Shown in pieces: positions 61,926 to 64,000 of a DNA stretch of 64,000 nucleotides. The notes under the pieces are model-generated. The model was not told where the DNA came from, ran no database searches, and saw nothing but the letters and a program-made list of their open reading frames with translations. The DNA is from an uncultured Aquimarina sp. (lineage in GTDB: Bacteria > Bacteroidota > Bacteroidia > Flavobacteriales > Flavobacteriaceae), in contig NZ_CANMQT010000001.1 in NCBI RefSeq assembly GCF_947500065.1, forward strand, positions 744,001-808,000, in the 5' to 3' direction. The translations under genes and the position numbers were made by a program. Position 1 is the first letter of the stretch; each line of letters starts with the position of its first letter.

Positions 61926-63992
61926 ATGAGCGCACCAAAGAGATATACAATTACATCGGCTTTACCATATACAAATGGACCAATTCATATAGGTCACCTT
62001 GCAGGAGTATACGTTCCCGCGGATATCTATTCTCGATACCTAAGAATTACAGGAAATGATGTAGCATTCATTTGTGGAAGTGATGAACATGGTGCTGCCA
62101 TACCTATGCGTGCAAAAAAAGAAGGAGTATCTCCTCAGGTAATTATTGATAAGTACCACGCTATTATTAAAAAGTCTTTTGAAGATTTCGGAATTACGTT
62201 TGATAATTACTCTAGAACCTCTGCTCCTATTCATCACGAAACGGCTTCAGAATTTTTCAAGAAATTATATGAAGATGGAAAATTTATCGAAGAAACATCA
62301 GAACAATTATATGATGCAGAAGCAGATCAGTTTCTTGCTGATAGATTTGTAACAGGTACTTGTCCAAAGTGTGGAAATGAAGAAGCATATGGTGATCAGT
62401 GTGAAAATTGTGGTAGTTCTCTGAATGCAACAGATCTAATAAATCCAAAATCAACCATTTCTGGAGCAAAACCAACATTAAAACAAACTAAACACTGGTT
62501 TTTACCCCTAGATCAATATGAAGATTTTCTGAGAGAATGGGTATTAGTTGGTCACAAAAAAGACTGGAAAACCAATGTATATGGCCAAATAAAATCCTGG
62601 GTAGACGATGGCTTAAGAGCAAGAGCTGTTACTCGTGATTTAGACTGGGGAATCCCTGTTCCGGTTGAAGGTGCAGAAGGAAAAGTATTATATGTATGGT
62701 TTGATGCGCCGATTGGTTATATATCATCTACCAAAGAATGGGCAGCAAGAGAAGGAAAAGATTGGGAACCATACTGGAAAGACAAGGACACAAAGTTGGT
62801 CCATTTTATCGGTAAAGATAATATCGTATTTCACTGTATTATTTTTCCAAGTATGTTGAAAGCTGAAGGAAGTTATATTTTACCAGAAAATGTACCTGCA
62901 AATGAATTCTTAAATCTGGAGGGTAACAAACTTTCTACTTCTAAGAATTGGGCTGTCTGGTTACATGAGTACTTAGAAGATTTTCCTGATAAACAAGATG
63001 TATTACGTTACGCTTTAACAGCTAACGCACCAGAAACTAAGGATAATGATTTTACCTGGAAGGATTTTCAGGATAGAAATAATAATGAATTAGTAGGTAA
63101 TTTTGGAAATTTCATCAATCGTATTGTTGTATTGACAAACAAATACTATGATGGTGTAGTTCCTACTCCAAACGAATTCTCTGAAGTAGATCTACAAACG
63201 TTGACTGAATTGAAGGCATACCCGAGTGTTATTAGCAGTTCCATAGAGCGTTATCGCTTTAGAGAAGGTTCTCAGGAGTTGTTAAATGTTTCTAGATTAG
63301 GTAACAAATACTTAGCAGACGAAGAACCTTGGAAACTCATGAAAACCGATCCAGAACGTGTAAAAACCATTATGTACGTTGGTTTACAGGTTGCTGCGGC
63401 ATTAGCTACTTTATCAGAACCATTCTTACCATTTACTTCTCAGAAATTAAAAAACATACTGGCAGTCACCTCGAGCGAAGTCGAGACACAATGGAACGAA
63501 GTTTCCACCAAAGAAGTTTTACTCCCTGCGGGTCATACCATAGGAAAAGGAGAACTATTATTTTCTAAAATCGAAGATGCAGATATCCAAAAGCAGTTGG
63601 ATAAACTAGAAGCTACTAAAAAAGCAAACGAAGTGGAAAACAAAATAGTAGAACCGCAAAAGGACACTGCAACTTTTGAAGATTTTACTAAAATGGATCT
63701 ACGAGTAGGAACCATTATAGAAGCTGAGAAAATGCCAAAAGCCAAAAAACTATTAGTTCTTAAAGTGGATACAGGAATTAATACCAGAACGATCGTTTCA
63801 GGTATAGCAGAACACTTTAAACCAGAAGATCTTATTGGTAAAAAGGTTACTGTATTAGTAAATCTTGCTCCCAGAAAACTAAGAGGTGTAGAAAGTGAAG
63901 GAATGATTCTTATGACAGAAACTCCTGCTGGGAAATTAGTATTCCTAAACCCAGATGAGGATCAGGTGAATCCTGGAGCTGTGATTAGTTGA
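61926..63992 (+). CDS. metG: Methionyl-tRNA synthetase with C-terminal tRNA-binding domain
   Basis: 688 residues from ATG 61926 (MSAPKRYT); the in-frame TTG at 61902 lies inside the promoter box. Class I motifs: HIGH as PIHIGHLAG (~21-29) and KMSKS as KLSTSKNW. A zinc knuckle with [19 protein letters not shown] (~146-164). The anticodon-binding helical domain is followed by a linker (~ 540-580) and a C-terminal OB-fold ([31 protein letters not shown]), which binds the tRNA elbow and dimerises. It charges tRNA-Met in the cytoplasm. In the linker the codons at 63470-63485 carry a small palindromic CTCGAGCGAAGTCGAG sequence. Confidence 0.95.
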   Translation: MSAPKRYTITSALPYTNGPIHIGHLAGVYVPADIYSRYLRITGNDVAFICGSDEHGAAIPMRAKKEGVSPQVIIDKYHAIIKKSFEDFGITFDNYSRTSAPIHHETASEFFKKLYEDGKFIEETSEQLYDAEADQFLADRFVTGTCPKCGNEEAYGDQCENCGSSLNATDLINPKSTISGAKPTLKQTKHWFLPLDQYEDFLREWVLVGHKKDWKTNVYGQIKSWVDDGLRARAVTRDLDWGIPVPVEGAEGKVLYVWFDAPIGYISSTKEWAAREGKDWEPYWKDKDTKLVHFIGKDNIVFHCIIFPSMLKAEGSYILPENVPANEFLNLEGNKLSTSKNWAVWLHEYLEDFPDKQDVLRYALTANAPETKDNDFTWKDFQDRNNNELVGNFGNFINRIVVLTNKYYDGVVPTPNEFSEVDLQTLTELKAYPSVISSSIERYRFREGSQELLNVSRLGNKYLADEEPWKLMKTDPERVKTIMYVGLQVAAALATLSEPFLPFTSQKLKNILAVTSSEVETQWNEVSTKEVLLPAGHTIGKGELLFSKIEDADIQKQLDKLEATKKANEVENKIVEPQKDTATFEDFTKMDLRVGTIIEAEKMPKAKKLLVLKVDTGINTRTIVSGIAEHFKPEDLIGKKVTVLVNLAPRKLRGVESEGMILMTETPAGKLVFLNPDEDQVNPGAVIS
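63470..63485. repeat. Short palindrome CTCGA-N6-TCGAG inside metG
   Basis: CTCGAGCGAAGTCGAG is GC-richer than the rest of the gene and has the look of dispersed flavobacterial CTCGACTTCGCTCGAG-type repeats. It encodes SSEVE in the flexible linker, in frame. Only one copy is in the window. Confidence 0.4.
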
Positions 63993-64000
63993 TTTTTTAA

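Noticed and set aside
1..64000. tRNA, rRNA, CRISPR array, riboswitch
   Set aside because: I scanned the intergenic gaps by eye and saw no cloverleaf, no regularly spaced repeats and no known riboswitch core; a covariance search could still find a small RNA.

Overview
The window is about 64 kb of AT-rich chromosome from a marine-type member of the Flavobacteriaceae; Aquimarina or a close relative is my guess from gene content, not a proven assignment. The supporting signs are a type IX secretion (T9SS) sorting domain, SusC-style carboxypeptidase regulatory domains, DUF6443/RHS genes, paired DUF1800/DUF1501 genes, an OlsF-like bifunctional acyltransferase, and TAnnTTTG -7 promoter boxes. I see no rRNA, tRNA, CRISPR array or intact insertion sequence.

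Layout. 0-8 kb: the 3' part of an FG-GAP/ASPIC-UnbV protein, a membrane protein translationally coupled to a GH19 lysozyme-like enzyme, a D-2-hydroxyacid dehydrogenase with an HD-type hydrolase, and small regulators and enzymes separated by two palindromic intergenic elements. 8-12 kb: a hydrolase lipoprotein divergent from a MarR regulator over two matching palindromes, then an arsenic-type operon (ArsR, DUF6428, GNAT, triple-cysteine ArsC) with no efflux pump. 12-19 kb: MscS channel, OlsF-like acyltransferase, aspartate kinase, GNAT and fructose-1,6-bisphosphatase. 19.5-22.7 kb: a compact four-gene operon with a coiled-coil protein, a protein with a roadblock/longin-like region, a Ras/Rab-like small GTPase and a soluble hybrid histidine kinase; I consider this the most interesting signalling system here. 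22.7-34.2 kb: TerB-like protein, DUF5686 protein, class V aminotransferase, TspO-like protein, mfd, a phosphoethanolamine transferase and an acyltransferase.

34.2-35.6 kb is a decayed stretch with gene remnants. 35.6-39.1 kb holds a membrane XRE regulator, a serine hydrolase, a frameshifted DUF2268 protease gene and a lipoprotein.

39.2-56.1 kb is an accessory island, all on the minus strand. Its core is a five-gene operon of three secreted WPDYVF-tail proteins and two RHS/YD-repeat proteins. On both sides lies a duplicated unit of a membrane-bound AraC regulator plus an NHL-repeat lipoprotein. Three short Cys-rich peptides with a Gly-Gly leader (one too short for standard ORF calling), one remnant of a fourth, duplicated upstream leaders and near-identical terminators lie around these units. 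All four AraC/NHL genes carry one related 20-bp box at almost the same distance from the start codon, which suggests autoregulation plus control of the partner lipoprotein.

56.2-64 kb returns to ordinary genes: aldo/keto reductase, YraN, LD-carboxypeptidase, the DUF1800/DUF1501 secretion-linked pair and metG.
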